Program-made: the position numbers and the translations under genes
The notes under the pieces: model-generated
Databases searched by the model: none
What the model saw: the letters and a program-made list of their open reading frames with translations, nothing else
What the model was told of the DNA's origin: nothing
Part shown: piece by piece, positions 1 through 11,826 of the stretch
How the letters are laid out: each line of letters starts with the position of its first letter
Position numbering within the stretch: the stretch's first letter is position 1
From: Halomonas sp. 'Soap Lake #6'
GTDB taxonomy: Bacteria; Pseudomonadota; Gammaproteobacteria; Pseudomonadales; Halomonadaceae
Assembly (NCBI RefSeq): GCF_003031405.1
Contig: NZ_CP020469.1
Location: 4,278,001 to 4,342,000, forward strand
Reading direction: 5' to 3'
DNA length: 64,000 bases

Positions 1-245
<245 letters not shown>

Positions 246-309
246 AACGATGCATCATCCCTCGCGGTAAGCGCTCACAATGAATTACCTGATCAGAATG
301 CTGTTGATA

Positions 310-374
310 CGCAGTGATAAGCCAACCGCCTCCGGCGGTGTCTTATCACTGCGCATAGCAGTCGCTCTTTAACA
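310..374 (+). promoter_or_regulatory. rrn spacer antitermination site (boxB-like hairpin plus boxA)
   Basis: A perfect 12-bp stem (310-321 with 342-353) encloses a second GC-rich stem (325-330 with 334-339, loop TCC). Eleven bases downstream lies GCTCTTTAACA at 364-374, the boxA core of rRNA antitermination sites. The boxB-then-boxA order is the arrangement known from E. coli rrn leaders and spacers, where Nus factors load on RNA polymerase to prevent Rho termination in 23S. The rest of the 16S-23S spacer (246-495) contains no tRNA-Ile or tRNA-Ala gene that I can see. Confidence 0.75.
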
Positions 375-495
375 ATGTATATCATGCTGACACAAACGTT
401 TTTAAAACGTTTGTACGTAAATTGTTTTGTGATACGTCTCAAGCGTATCCGGCAATCGTTAACATTGCGAGATACCAGACTCCTTCGGGTTATAG

Positions 496-500
<5 letters not shown>
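375..500 (+). other. 5' arm of the 23S rRNA processing stem
   Basis: The bases flanking 23S are complementary over a long distance. Positions 375-389 pair perfectly with 3505-3519, and the segment ending in GGTTATAGGGTCAAGC pairs with the 23S 3' flank GCTTGACCCTATAAC at 3377-3391, with further paired blocks between. This is the typical double-stranded substrate from which RNase III releases pre-23S rRNA. A small local hairpin (392-401 with 405-414) sits inside the arm. Confidence 0.75.
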
Positions 501-3376
<2,876 letters not shown>

Positions 3377-3386
<10 letters not shown>

Positions 3387-3519
3387 ATAACACCCAAGGG
3401 GTCTGGTCGCAATGATAACGACAGGTTCGTAAGAACCCCGGATACGTACGCTGTGCCCTGAGAGGGCGTGGTGAGAGACGCAGACAAGACATTGATGACA
3501 CGTACAGCATGATATACAT
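3377..3519 (+). other. 3' arm of the 23S rRNA processing stem
   Basis: This segment overlaps the 23S 3' end and runs through the 23S-5S spacer. It is complementary to 375-500: CAGCATGATATACAT at 3505-3519 is the exact reverse complement of 375-389, and further blocks (TCGCAAT, CCGGATACG) also match. It is the second strand of the predicted RNase III substrate around 23S. Confidence 0.72.
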
Positions 3520-3529
3520 CACCCGTTAC

Positions 3530-3647
3530 GCCTGACGACCATAGCACGCGTGAACCACCTGAACCCATGCCGAACTCAGAAGTGAAACCGCTTAGCGCCG
3601 ATGGTAGTGTGGGGTCTCCCCATGCGAGAGTAGGTCATCGTCAGGCA
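3530..3647 (+). rRNA. rrf: 5S ribosomal RNA
   Basis: This 5S rRNA of about 117 nt carries the highly conserved internal sequences CCCATGCCGAACTCAGAAGTGAAA and GCGCCGATGGTAGTGTGGGG. Its ends GCCTGACGA and TCGTCAGGC pair as helix I. It is the last gene of the rRNA operon and is followed directly by an intrinsic terminator. No tRNA gene follows it. Confidence 0.96.
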
Positions 3648-3656
3648 CTTATTAAG

Positions 3657-3693
3657 AAAAATCCCCCAGGGCTGATGCCTTGGGGGATTTTTT
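3657..3693. terminator. Bidirectional intrinsic terminator between rrn and the SDR gene
   Basis: ATCCCCCAGGG and its partner CCTTGGGGGAT form a strong GC-rich stem (3661-3671 with 3678-3688, loop of 6), followed by a run of T on the plus strand. On the minus strand the stem is followed by TTTTTCTTAAT. It therefore ends the rRNA operon from the left and the convergent SDR/flgNMA transcription from the right. Confidence 0.92.
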
Positions 3694-3704
3694 TATGCCT
3701 AAAA

Positions 3705-4445
3705 TTACCATTCGATAGGCTCACCGGCCCAATCCCAAAAACTACCGGTATCTTCTGGGGTGCGTTTGGAAATAACCTGTAGTAGTTGCTCTGCGACGAA
3801 ATCGGAAGTAAATAACTTCTCACTGGGTACTCGGGCTTGAAAAGGCTTGGATAGCGCAGTATCGGTAGTACCTGGATGAAGGCACAACACGATAGACTGC
3901 TTATTCAGCCTGGCTAATTCAATTGAGGCTGTTTTCATTAGCATGTTGTGAGCGGCTTTGCTGGCTCGGTAGCTGTACCAGCCACCATATCCATTGTCAG
4001 TAATAGATCCAACCCGTGCAGAAAGGCTAGCAATAATGGTGGGATGTGTTCCCTGTAGCGAAGGCTTGAGGGAAGCGACTAATAATGCAGGAGTAGTCGC
4101 GTTGATGTGCATTACATGGTTGAACGCTATTTCATCAAGCTGCTCTAGGCGTTTCTCTGGCTGTAGATGGTGGGCATCATCATGCAGGGTGCCTATCGCA
4201 TTGAATAGCAAGTGGATAGGACGTCCGCTTATCTGTTTAACAAGTAGTGATCTGCCGTACTCAGTAGTTACATCAGCAGTAAGTGCTTTAAGGCGTGGGT
4301 GATTAAGAGCTAAGGGAGAGCGGCTGGTGGCGATGATTTCTCCCACTTGCCCTGAGTCGAGCAGTGCTCTAATGATGGCACTGCCTATCCCGCCATTTGC
4401 ACCGCTCACAACAGCAGTGAAATCTTTAGGAAGATGTGAAAGCAT
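3705..4445 (-). CDS. SDR-family oxidoreductase (C-factor/YgfF-like)
   Basis: This is a short-chain dehydrogenase/reductase of about 246 aa, expected to be an NAD(P)-dependent soluble enzyme; the substrate cannot be told. The Rossmann glycine motif SGANGGIG is at residues 14-21 and the catalytic Tyr-x3-Lys is YRASK near 159-163, with a Ser-rich strand before it (ASLSARVGS). I chose the ATG at 4445 because it has GGAG at good spacing and places the glycine motif at the usual distance. An upstream ATG at 4484 would add 13 residues. The gene lies on the same strand as flgA-flgM-flgN, 89 bp after flgN and before a terminator, so it may be read through with them. Nothing in the protein itself suggests a flagellar role. 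Confidence 0.85.
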   Translation of the reverse strand: MLSHLPKDFTAVVSGANGGIGSAIIRALLDSGQVGEIIATSRSPLALNHPRLKALTADVTTEYGRSLLVKQISGRPIHLLFNAIGTLHDDAHHLQPEKRLEQLDEIAFNHVMHINATTPALLVASLKPSLQGTHPTIIASLSARVGSITDNGYGGWYSYRASKAAHNMLMKTASIELARLNKQSIVLCLHPGTTDTALSKPFQARVPSEKLFTSDFVAEQLLQVISKRTPEDTGSFWDWAGEPIEW

Positions 4446-4534
4446 CAATAGCGCTCCACGATAGGAGAACAGACCTCTCTCCATTGAAGCGCCTTGTATG
4501 ATTTTTGTCTAGGTATTCTGAAAGGAAAAGAAGA

Positions 4535-4984
4535 TCAGGCGGAAGCGTTGATACGTCCCGGTTGGGCATTCTTGCGCCCATCAGGCCTGTAAAGTGTTTT
4601 CTCGGCAATCTTGCGAATGTAATCCAGCATTTGTTGATTATGCTGCATTCGTAGTGAAAGCATTTGCCCTGTTAATTCGTTCATGCGGGCAACACGCTCG
4701 CTTTTTTCGAGCAAACTTTCCCAGGCAGTTTTGCAGTTTGCATCAGTTGCGGCTGCGAGAGCGCCAGAAGCGCCATCTTCATAACCTAGGCGCTTTTGTA
4801 CACTGCGCCGCATGTTTTCAATGCGCTCAAGCTCAACCAGCAAATTTTGCTTCGTATGGGCAATTTCAGTGAGCACCTCACCATCAATGTCACCTTTAGT
4901 GAGTTGGGCTTGTTCACGAGATAACAAAGCAGCCAATTCATCAAGACGGTGCTGTTGGTCAATGAGTACGCGTGAAAGGCTCAT
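4535..4984 (-). CDS. flgN: FlgN-type export chaperone for hook-filament junction proteins
   Basis: This 149-residue, highly helical, charged protein fits the FlgN family in length and position. In known systems FlgN binds the C-termini of FlgK and FlgL in the cytoplasm and delivers them to the flagellar export gate. Heptad-rich segments such as LDELAALLSREQAQL and LLVELERIENMRRSVQ are visible in the N-terminal half. It lies 10 bp downstream of flgM and should share the flgM sigma-28 promoter. The assignment rests mainly on synteny with flgM plus general sequence character. Confidence 0.85.
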   Translation of the reverse strand: MSLSRVLIDQQHRLDELAALLSREQAQLTKGDIDGEVLTEIAHTKQNLLVELERIENMRRSVQKRLGYEDGASGALAAATDANCKTAWESLLEKSERVARMNELTGQMLSLRMQHNQQMLDYIRKIAEKTLYRPDGRKNAQPGRINASA

Positions 4985-4994
4985 GGTTTAGCTC

Positions 4995-5261
4995 TTATGA
5001 CTCGTTCAGATTGGCAATTAAGCCATCAGCAATTCGATCTGCACGCATTTCCAGCCGACCTTCGCGGATAGCGTCTCGTATTTCCTGCACTTTTGCCATA
5101 TCTATATCTTGGGAGCTATCGATACGAAACTGGCTAAGTTGGGTCGACTCTTTGGCTGTACTCGCTGCCTCTGCTGGCTTAGCTCCACCCACTGTCTGGG
5201 CATCATCACGCTGTTGGGCATGAGTTGAGCGAAGCAGCGGATTGGTGTTATCAATTTTCAC
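4995..5261 (-). CDS. flgM: Anti-sigma-28 factor FlgM
   Basis: This is a small 88-aa protein. Its C-terminal half (VQEIRDAIREGRLEMRADRI, then ADGLI) is the characteristic FlgM region that binds and inhibits FliA, while the N-terminal half is polar and probably disordered, as in the family. FlgM holds sigma-28 inactive until the hook-basal body is finished and is then exported. The gene starts 58 bp downstream of a near-perfect FliA promoter (5319-5345), so FlgM is made under control of the factor it inhibits. It is followed by flgN. Confidence 0.95.
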   Translation of the reverse strand: MKIDNTNPLLRSTHAQQRDDAQTVGGAKPAEAASTAKESTQLSQFRIDSSQDIDMAKVQEIRDAIREGRLEMRADRIADGLIANLNES

Positions 5262-5318
5262 CTTGTTTGCCTCATCGTCAGCATTGGTGTGGCATGCATT
5301 GTGCTCTTAATAAATCAA

Positions 5319-5345
5319 TTATCGGCCAGTATAGAGAAGACTTTA
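5319..5345 (-). promoter_or_regulatory. Sigma-28 (FliA) promoter for flgMN
   Basis: On the minus strand the sequence is TAAAGTCT (5345-5338), an 11-bp spacer and GCCGATAA (5326-5319). This matches the enterobacterial sigma-28 consensus TAAAGTTT-N11-GCCGATAA at 15 of 16 positions. It lies in the flgA-flgM gap and points at flgM. The predicted start of transcription is about 5312. Confidence 0.92.
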
Positions 5346-5354
5346 GGCACTGCG

Positions 5355-6071
5355 TTAAAAATCTACCATTAATAGGCCTTGGGCAATGATGCGCGCTGTC
5401 ACTATTTCTCGTGTGTCAAAGCGTACACGAATACGTTCACCTTGTGCGCCATTGGCCAGCGCCTCGCCCTCGCGGGATACACGAAATCCAGCCCCTTCCG
5501 CAATGACCGTAACGCGTTGCCCTCGTTCTACAAGGTGAGGTGCTTGTAGATAATGTGCTTGGAAGGTGCTTCCGCTGCGTACCGGCCGCTGAGTAACCAT
5601 ACCAATAATATCGTTTTGATCGGTGAGGGCTTGAGCAGCTAAGTCACCAAGATTACCTTCACGCTGACTTAGCATATCGCGAGTAATCAGTGTGCCTCGT
5701 TCAATATCCTGGCTGGCTACTGCGTAGCTACCGATAACATCAATCTGAGCTTGGATGTAACGTACTTGTTGGCGACTTTCCCCACAGCGCACACCTACAG
5801 AGACACGCCCAATAGGTGTTTGGTTCGCATTGGGGAAAAATGGTTCAGGTGAGATGCAAGCAGGAAGGTGAGGGGAAGGCGCTGATATGTTGATTACGAC
5901 TTCCTGGCCTAGTGCTTGGGAGTGCTGGTATAGAAACTGCTGTACAGACTCAATTAGTGTTTGATCGTTTGCATGTGCTTGTAATGTTGCACCAGTGGTA
6001 AGAAAACAAAGAAGCAAAAAATACTTCAACACTGCCAGGCGCAGTGATACTCGGCACGGCGGGTAGGACAT
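5355..6071 (-). CDS. flgA: Flagellar P-ring assembly chaperone FlgA
   Basis: This is a periplasmic chaperone of about 238 aa that helps FlgI assemble the P-ring. A signal peptide (LRLAVLKYFLLLCFLTTG core, ending near AHA-ND) precedes the mature protein. The C-terminal SAF-like part contains ASQDIERGTLITRDML and ends in the family-typical VTARIIAQGLLMVDF. The ATG at 6071 is preferred over an in-frame TTG at 6086; neither has a clear ribosome-binding site. The gene is divergent from flgB, the usual arrangement, and is followed by flgM after 93 bp. Confidence 0.93.
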   Translation of the reverse strand: MSYPPCRVSLRLAVLKYFLLLCFLTTGATLQAHANDQTLIESVQQFLYQHSQALGQEVVINISAPSPHLPACISPEPFFPNANQTPIGRVSVGVRCGESRQQVRYIQAQIDVIGSYAVASQDIERGTLITRDMLSQREGNLGDLAAQALTDQNDIIGMVTQRPVRSGSTFQAHYLQAPHLVERGQRVTVIAEGAGFRVSREGEALANGAQGERIRVRFDTREIVTARIIAQGLLMVDF

Positions 6072-6265
6072 GGGGGAATCGCTCAATCTGAAAGGCTGAT
6101 GATAAACATCGATCCTGAAGTGTAGTGTAAAAGTGCTCTAGGCATCATGTGAAATGCTGGTGTAAACAGCAGCTGTTCCATGCTTTAGGCTGACGTAGCG
6201 AAGCCTATTATTCACTATCAATAATTTCCGATTTATTTTTTGCCTCTCAGCGAGCGAGGGACGGC
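6072..6265. promoter_or_regulatory. Divergent flgA/flgB control region
   Basis: This 194-bp AT-rich gap between divergent flgA and flgB must hold the early flagellar promoters in both directions. I could not recognise a sigma-28 or sigma-54 promoter in it, which fits FlhDC/sigma-70 control of these genes. No convincing FlhDC box was found by eye either. Confidence 0.5.
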
Positions 6266-6694
6266 ATGATCGACCAACTTGGTTCCGTCTTCAATTTTCA
6301 CCAGCAGGCGCTGAGCTTGCGGCAATCGCGCCACGACGTGCTGGCCGCTAACATTGCGAATGCTGATACACCCAACTATAAAGCGCGGGACATCGATTTT
6401 GCTAGCGAGCTTAAAAAAGCAGTCGGTAACGGTTCAGCTCCGCAGCAAAGCGGCGGCGTTGCATTGTCACGCACGTCAGAGCGGCATCTCGCGGGCCAAG
6501 GGCCTGCTTGGCGTGGTGCCAGTAATGCTGATTTACTTTACCGGATTCCTGATCAGCCTAGCCTAGACGGAAATACGGTCGATATGGATCGTGAGCGCAC
6601 GCAGTTTGCGGATAATGCTGTGCGTTATCAAGCGGGCCTCACGATTCTAAATAGTCGTATACAAGGGCTGAAAAATGCGATGCAGCCTGAGTAA
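6266..6694 (+). CDS. flgB: Flagellar proximal rod protein FlgB
   Basis: FlgB (142 aa) is the rod subunit nearest the MS-ring. The N-terminal rod signature LAANIANADTPNYKARDIDF is at about residues 27-46, and the C-terminal helix (VRYQAGLTILNSRIQGLKNAM) is the other half of the rod coiled-coil. It is the first gene of the flgBCDEFGHIJ run, with flgC 32 bp downstream. The ATG follows GAGGGACGGC. Confidence 0.97.
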   Translation: MIDQLGSVFNFHQQALSLRQSRHDVLAANIANADTPNYKARDIDFASELKKAVGNGSAPQQSGGVALSRTSERHLAGQGPAWRGASNADLLYRIPDQPSLDGNTVDMDRERTQFADNAVRYQAGLTILNSRIQGLKNAMQPE

Positions 6695-6726
6695 TCTAGG
6701 CCAGATTCGTGAGGAGATAGCAAAAG

Positions 6727-7137
6727 ATGTCCATGTTTTCCGCATTTGATATTGCCGCTTCGGCAATGAGTGCTCAGTCCCAACGGATGAACGTAACAGC
6801 TAGCAATATGGCGAACGCCGACAGTATTGCAGGGCCAGATGGAGAGACCTATCGGGCCAAGCAAGTGATGTTTCAAACCCAGGCACAAAATAATCGCTAC
6901 GGCGTAGGTGGCGTTCGTGTTACGGAAGTGGTTGAAGACGACTCACCACTGCGTTTGGAATATATGCCGCATCACCCTGCTGCCGATGAAGATGGCTACG
7001 TCGCCAAACCTAATGTCGAGCCAGTGCATGAAATGGTTAACATGATCTCTGCATCACGCTCTTACCAAGCCAACGTTGAAGTCTTCAACACGACTAAGCA
7101 GATGATGATACAGACACTCTCACTGGGTGAAGGTTAA
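6727..7137 (+). CDS. flgC: Flagellar rod protein FlgC
   Basis: FlgC (136 aa) is a proximal rod subunit exported by the flagellar type III system. The N-terminal ASNMANADS motif and the C-terminal EMVNMISASRSYQANVEVF motif are the standard flg_bb_rod ends. It is preceded by GAGGAG and ends 2 bp before flgD, indicating tight co-translation. Confidence 0.97.
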   Translation: MSMFSAFDIAASAMSAQSQRMNVTASNMANADSIAGPDGETYRAKQVMFQTQAQNNRYGVGGVRVTEVVEDDSPLRLEYMPHHPAADEDGYVAKPNVEPVHEMVNMISASRSYQANVEVFNTTKQMMIQTLSLGEG

Positions 7138-7139
7138 CT

Positions 7140-7832
7140 ATGAATATCGATAATAGCGTGTTGAATAGCATCAATAGCGGAGGCAGTAAGGGACTTTCTG
7201 CGCGTCAATCTGATGAGTTGCGTGAAAGCTTTCTGACCTTGTTGATCACCCAATTGCAGAATCAAGACCCGCTAAACCCGATGGAAAATGCGGAGATGAC
7301 TTCGCAGCTAGCACAAATTAATACGGTCAGTGGTATTGAAGAGTTAAATAGCACTCTCGAAGGTATTACCAGCCAAATGGATGCTAATCAGGCGCTGCAG
7401 GCGAGCGGTTTAATTGGCAAAGGTGTCATGGTACCTGGTAGGCATATTTTGCTTGAGCAAGATAGCGACGGAAACGCTTATACAACACCTTTCGGAATAG
7501 AGTTGTCCGAGCCAGCGAAAAGCGTTAAGGCGACGATTGTTGGTGAGGGTGGTCAGGTCATCAGGCGTTATGACTTAGGCTCGGTCAAGGCCGGTGTTCA
7601 GTCTTTCGAGTGGGACGGCAAAAATGACCAGGGTGAGACGGCTGCCAGTGGCCGTTATACGGTGCAGCTAGAGGCCAGCAATACTGAAGGTGACCAAATT
7701 GAAGCTGCCACGGCCTTACAGTATGCGGTAGTCAACCGAGTGACGCCTAATGATGGCAGTGGCAGTGTTCGGCTGGATCTGGGCGCTATCCATGGCCAAG
7801 TAACTCTAGATCAAGTTAAACAAATTCTATAA
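7140..7832 (+). CDS. flgD: Hook-capping (scaffolding) protein FlgD
   Basis: FlgD (230 aa) caps the growing hook and is lost on completion. The N-terminal export/cap region contains FLTLLITQLQNQDPLNPMEN at about 31-50, the family signature. The C-terminal part (about 100-195) has the FlgD Ig-like/tudor-like sandwich, including FEWDGKNDQGETAASGRY. Length is normal. It lies between flgC and flgE. Confidence 0.96.
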   Translation: MNIDNSVLNSINSGGSKGLSARQSDELRESFLTLLITQLQNQDPLNPMENAEMTSQLAQINTVSGIEELNSTLEGITSQMDANQALQASGLIGKGVMVPGRHILLEQDSDGNAYTTPFGIELSEPAKSVKATIVGEGGQVIRRYDLGSVKAGVQSFEWDGKNDQGETAASGRYTVQLEASNTEGDQIEAATALQYAVVNRVTPNDGSGSVRLDLGAIHGQVTLDQVKQIL

Positions 7833-7854
7833 TCGGGATATCTGAGGATTTATC

Positions 7855-9447
7855 ATGTCATTTACTACTGCTCTTTCCGGTATTAACGCACAGTCAGAAA
7901 AACTGAATGTCGCTGGTAATAATATCGCTAACTCGCAGACCGTTGGCTATAAAAGTTCCAGCGTACGCTTTGCCGATGTATTTGCGGGCTCTCAGGGGAT
8001 CGGCGTGCGTGTTTCCGATACGCGCCAGGATTTTACTCAAGGAAGCGTAGAAAGCACCGGAAGAAACCTGGACTTGGCAATTTCAGGTGATGGCTTTTAC
8101 CGCGTAGAGCGGCCATCGGGCGAAGCTGCTTTCTCCAGAAGCGGCGAATTTAGCATGACCTCTGATGGCTTTATCGTAAATGCTCAAGGTGCCCGTTTAA
8201 CGGGGTATGGCCTGGACCAGAACGTTGATCAAGCCGCTGTTAGCCGTGGCGAAGCTATGCCTTTTCCATTTACTGATATTGTAGTAGGTGGTGCGCCCCA
8301 AGCGCTGCAAGTACCTGCGGATGATATACCTGCTCGCCAAACATCAGAAGTGAATGGTACCTATAATTTTGATTCACGTGTTCTTCCGGGCGAGGGCCTG
8401 AACCAGGTTAGTTTCAACCTGGTTGATGATGCTAACGAGCAAGTAGAAGTAAGGCTGGATTACCACTATAGCAATAACTATACGACCTATGACTCTTTGG
8501 GTAATGCGCGTCAGGTCTCCACTTATTTCGAAAAATTGGCAGATAATACTTGGCTGGCAACGGTTGCTGTCGATGGGCAGTTAATTGATGGTAGCGATAC
8601 CCCCGATGATGGTAGAGGCAGCTCTTTTAATCCTGAGTCAGGAACCCCACAATCATTTTTATTGAATTTCAATCAAAACGGCCAGCTTTTGACTAAGGCT
8701 GATATTGTGGCTGCTGCAGAGAATAATGAAAATATCACCTTGCCTGATATGCCGAATAGTGCATTCGATCTTTTACCAGATAATACAGTGTTAGGTATTA
8801 CTGCAGTTAGCCCTGAATTTCGCTTTGAACTAGATGCAACAAACGGCCGTTATGTCAGAAATGCTAATGCTTTAGCTGCTAATGGGGATGTTGGTGGAAT
8901 CACAACTAATCAACAATGGATTACTGATTTTATCACTGATAATGGAGATGTAAAAAGCAGTAGCAGCGCCAATATCACTATTCCGGGTGTTCAAGGCGCA
9001 CTTAATCCTTTTAGCTTTGATTTCAACTTTGCTGGCAGCTCCCAGTTTGCAAATATCTCGCTGGAAAATGAGATAAACCAGAACGGCTACACCTCTGGCT
9101 CTTTGGCAGGGATTACCGTCACTGCTGACGGTGTGGTTATGCGTAACTTTACCAATGAACAGTCGCGCCCTGCGGGTCAGATTGCATTGGCTAACTTCAG
9201 AAATACCGAAGGTCTTGAGCCGTTAGGCAACAACCTTTGGGCAGCGACGAACTCTTCAGGGCTAGCGAACTTAGGTGTGCCCGGTGCTGGTCGTTTTGGT
9301 CTCATTGAGTCAGGTGCTATCGAAGCCTCTAATGTGGAATTGGCCAAAGAGCTTGTGGATATGATTATTTCGCAACGTGCTTACCAAGCAAACTCCAACA
9401 CCATCAGCACTCAAGATGAACTGCTGCAAACCATTATTAATCTTTAA
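7855..9447 (+). CDS. flgE: Flagellar hook protein FlgE
   Basis: FlgE (530 aa) polymerises into the hook. The N-terminal signature LSGINAQSEKLNVAGNNIAN and the C-terminal ELVDMIISQRAYQANSNTIS helix are both present, with the FlgE D2-type middle domain between. At 530 residues it is clearly longer than the ~400-residue enterobacterial hook protein. The extra length is in the surface-exposed central part (about residues 150-430, rich in Asn/Asp/Thr), the region known to vary between species. It is followed by flgF after 48 bp. Confidence 0.96.
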   Translation: MSFTTALSGINAQSEKLNVAGNNIANSQTVGYKSSSVRFADVFAGSQGIGVRVSDTRQDFTQGSVESTGRNLDLAISGDGFYRVERPSGEAAFSRSGEFSMTSDGFIVNAQGARLTGYGLDQNVDQAAVSRGEAMPFPFTDIVVGGAPQALQVPADDIPARQTSEVNGTYNFDSRVLPGEGLNQVSFNLVDDANEQVEVRLDYHYSNNYTTYDSLGNARQVSTYFEKLADNTWLATVAVDGQLIDGSDTPDDGRGSSFNPESGTPQSFLLNFNQNGQLLTKADIVAAAENNENITLPDMPNSAFDLLPDNTVLGITAVSPEFRFELDATNGRYVRNANALAANGDVGGITTNQQWITDFITDNGDVKSSSSANITIPGVQGALNPFSFDFNFAGSSQFANISLENEINQNGYTSGSLAGITVTADGVVMRNFTNEQSRPAGQIALANFRNTEGLEPLGNNLWAATNSSGLANLGVPGAGRFGLIESGAIEASNVELAKELVDMIISQRAYQANSNTISTQDELLQTIINL

Positions 9448-9495
9448 TTATTAACTCTAATCTTAATAGTGGCGTAACGCTTTAAGGAGTAAGTT

Positions 9496-10254
9496 GTGGA
9501 TCGAATGCTCTATACCGCCATGAGCGGCGCTAAGCACACGATGGATCAGCAGGCAGTGATTAGCCAGAACCTGTCGAATGTATCCACCGCAGGCTTTCGC
9601 GCCCAACTGCAAGCGGCGCGCGCAGTGCCGGTGCAGGGGGATGGAGCACTCGCCACGCGGGTGTCAGCGGTAGCTACTACGCCTGGCACTGACTTCTCCC
9701 AGGGCCCCATTGAACGCACCGGCCGCACTCTCGACATCGCGATGCAAGATAACGCGTGGATGGCCATCTTGGCTGATGATGGCACTGAGGCTTACACGCG
9801 TCGAGGTGACTTACAGCTCGATAATGATGGCGTGCTGTTAAGTGTTGGGCGGCCGGTGATGGGCGAGGGTGGCCCTATAGCTCTGCCTCAAGGTGCGCAG
9901 GTTTTCCTGGGCGCCGATGGCACTATCAGTGCTATTCCACAAGGCGAAGGCCCTGATGCCATGGTAGACGTAGGCCGTATCAAACTGGTTACGCCTAATG
10001 AGCAAGGGTTAATACGCGGCGATGATGGTCTGTTTCGTGCTCCAGCCAATGAAGATGGGCAGCCCGGAGGCTTACCAGCTGATGAGGAGGCGCGGATTGT
10101 AAGCGGGGCGCTGGAGGGCAGTAATGTGAGTGCTGTGGATGCCATGGTATCGATGATCGATGTTGCCCGCCGTTACGATATGCAAATGAAGATCCTCAGT
10201 ACCGCAGATGAAAATGCCCAGAGGGCTAATAGCATTCTATCTATTCAAGGCTGA
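9496..10254 (+). CDS. flgF: Flagellar proximal rod protein FlgF
   Basis: FlgF is 252 aa. The rod motifs LYTAMSGAKHTMDQQAVISQ and, at the C-terminus, VDAMVSMIDVARRYDMQMKI are visible. The start is GTG, supported by AAGGAG seven bases upstream; the next ATG (MLYTAM) would also be in frame. It lies between the hook gene and the distal-rod gene flgG, in normal order. Confidence 0.95.
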   Translation: MDRMLYTAMSGAKHTMDQQAVISQNLSNVSTAGFRAQLQAARAVPVQGDGALATRVSAVATTPGTDFSQGPIERTGRTLDIAMQDNAWMAILADDGTEAYTRRGDLQLDNDGVLLSVGRPVMGEGGPIALPQGAQVFLGADGTISAIPQGEGPDAMVDVGRIKLVTPNEQGLIRGDDGLFRAPANEDGQPGGLPADEEARIVSGALEGSNVSAVDAMVSMIDVARRYDMQMKILSTADENAQRANSILSIQG

Positions 10255-10284
10255 TATCAGCTTCTCAGTTAAGGGAACACGCAG

Positions 10285-11067
10285 ATGATCAAAGCGTTAT
10301 GGACAGCCAAAACGGGGTTGGAGTCTCAGCAAACCAAGCTCGATGTTATTTCGAATAATTTGGCTAACGTTAGCACCAACGGCTTCAAGCGCTCGCGCCC
10401 AGTTTTTGAAGACTTGCTGTATCAAAATATGCGCCAACCGGGCGCACAGAATAATATCCAGGACAGGCTCCCCTCTGGGATGCAAATTGGTACCGGCGTG
10501 CGCGCCGTGGCTACTGAGCGTTTGCACACCCAAGGTGGCCTGGAGGAAACCGGCAATTCACGTGATTTGGCCATTAATGGCGAGGGCTTCTTCCAGGTAC
10601 TGTTGCCTGATGGAACGCTTGGTTATACCCGTGATGGTAGTTTTCAGCTTAACGAAAATGGCCAGATGGTAACGGCCAATGGTTATCCGTTAGAGCCCGC
10701 TATTTTTATTCCGGCTAATGCGTTGGCAGTAACGATTGGTGAAGATGGTACGGTGAGTGTTAGGCAACCGGGCATTGCTCAGGATGCTGACATAGGCCAG
10801 ATCAATGTGGCCTCATTTATTAACCCTGCGGGCCTCGAGAGTATTGGCGGCAATTTATACCTGGAAACCGGTGCGTCCGGCGCTCCTAATCAGGATGTTC
10901 CTGGCAATAACGGAGCGGGAAGGCTATTCCAAGGGTATGTTGAAACCTCCAACGTGAATGTTGTTGAAGAAATGGTCAACATGATCCAGACCCAGCGTGC
11001 TTACGAAATTAACAGCCGTGCAGTCTCGACAAGTGATGAGATGTTGGCGCGTTTAAGTCAGCTCTAA
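10285..11067 (+). CDS. flgG: Flagellar distal rod protein FlgG
   Basis: FlgG (260 aa) forms the distal rod. The signature [20 protein letters not shown] is at about 15-34 and the C-terminal helix [20 protein letters not shown] is intact. Length matches the family exactly. GGGAACACGCAG precedes the ATG. flgH follows after 37 bp. Confidence 0.97.
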   Translation: MIKALWTAKTGLESQQTKLDVISNNLANVSTNGFKRSRPVFEDLLYQNMRQPGAQNNIQDRLPSGMQIGTGVRAVATERLHTQGGLEETGNSRDLAINGEGFFQVLLPDGTLGYTRDGSFQLNENGQMVTANGYPLEPAIFIPANALAVTIGEDGTVSVRQPGIAQDADIGQINVASFINPAGLESIGGNLYLETGASGAPNQDVPGNNGAGRLFQGYVETSNVNVVEEMVNMIQTQRAYEINSRAVSTSDEMLARLSQL

Positions 11068-11104
11068 CACTGTTGATTAATAGAGCTTATAAACAGGTCG
11101 CATC

Positions 11105-11794
11105 ATGTTGGAATTGCACGCTATTGCTCGCCGTTTGACGCTAGTTTGTTTGACGTTCTTTATTGTGCTTGCTGCAGGGTGTGCGCAGATCCCGCGTGCC
11201 TCTGTGGTGGGTGAGCAAGAACAAATTAACATTGTGGACCGCCCTCCACCGGTACCTAACGGCTCGATTTACCAAGCGCGCCGAGGTTATCAGCCACTGT
11301 TTGAAGACCGACGTCCTCGCTCTATTGGCGACATCATGACTATCGTGCTTGATGAAGAGGTCAGCGCAAGTAAAAACTCGCGGTCCAACGCGAATCGTAG
11401 CGGCAGTTCAAGCCTTAACCTGACTCAGTTGCCAGATGTGCTAGATGCACTGGCTGATTATGGCTTTGATATATCGGCTGACAGCAGTTTCGCCGGTGGT
11501 GGTGGGTCCCAGGCTACTAATTCGTTTACTGGCACTATCACGGTCTCGGTTCTTGAAGTTATGAATAACGGCAATTTGCGTGTGCGCGGTGAGAAGCAAA
11601 TTGCGATTAACCAAGGAACAGAGTTTATTCGTTTTTCCGGGGTAGTTAACCCACGTACTATCACCGCGCAGAACACAGTGCCTTCCACCCAGGTAGCTGA
11701 TGCGCGTATTGAGTATGTAGGGGATGGTTATATAAACGAGGCGCAGCATATGGGGTGGTTGCAGCGCTTTTTCTTAAATGTGTCGCCATTTTAG
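11105..11794 (+). CDS. flgH: Flagellar L-ring lipoprotein FlgH
   Basis: FlgH (229 aa) is the outer-membrane L-ring subunit. The N-terminal signal ([15 protein letters not shown]) ends in a lipobox LAAGC with the lipidated Cys at about residue 28. The FlgH core motifs [16 protein letters not shown] and the C-terminal [20 protein letters not shown] are present. It is followed by flgI with a 32-bp gap when the flgI start at 11827 is used. Confidence 0.96.
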   Translation: MLELHAIARRLTLVCLTFFIVLAAGCAQIPRASVVGEQEQINIVDRPPPVPNGSIYQARRGYQPLFEDRRPRSIGDIMTIVLDEEVSASKNSRSNANRSGSSSLNLTQLPDVLDALADYGFDISADSSFAGGGGSQATNSFTGTITVSVLEVMNNGNLRVRGEKQIAINQGTEFIRFSGVVNPRTITAQNTVPSTQVADARIEYVGDGYINEAQHMGWLQRFFLNVSPF

Positions 11795-11826
11795 GCGCGT
11801 TCAAGGCCCGACAACAGAGGCTTAAA

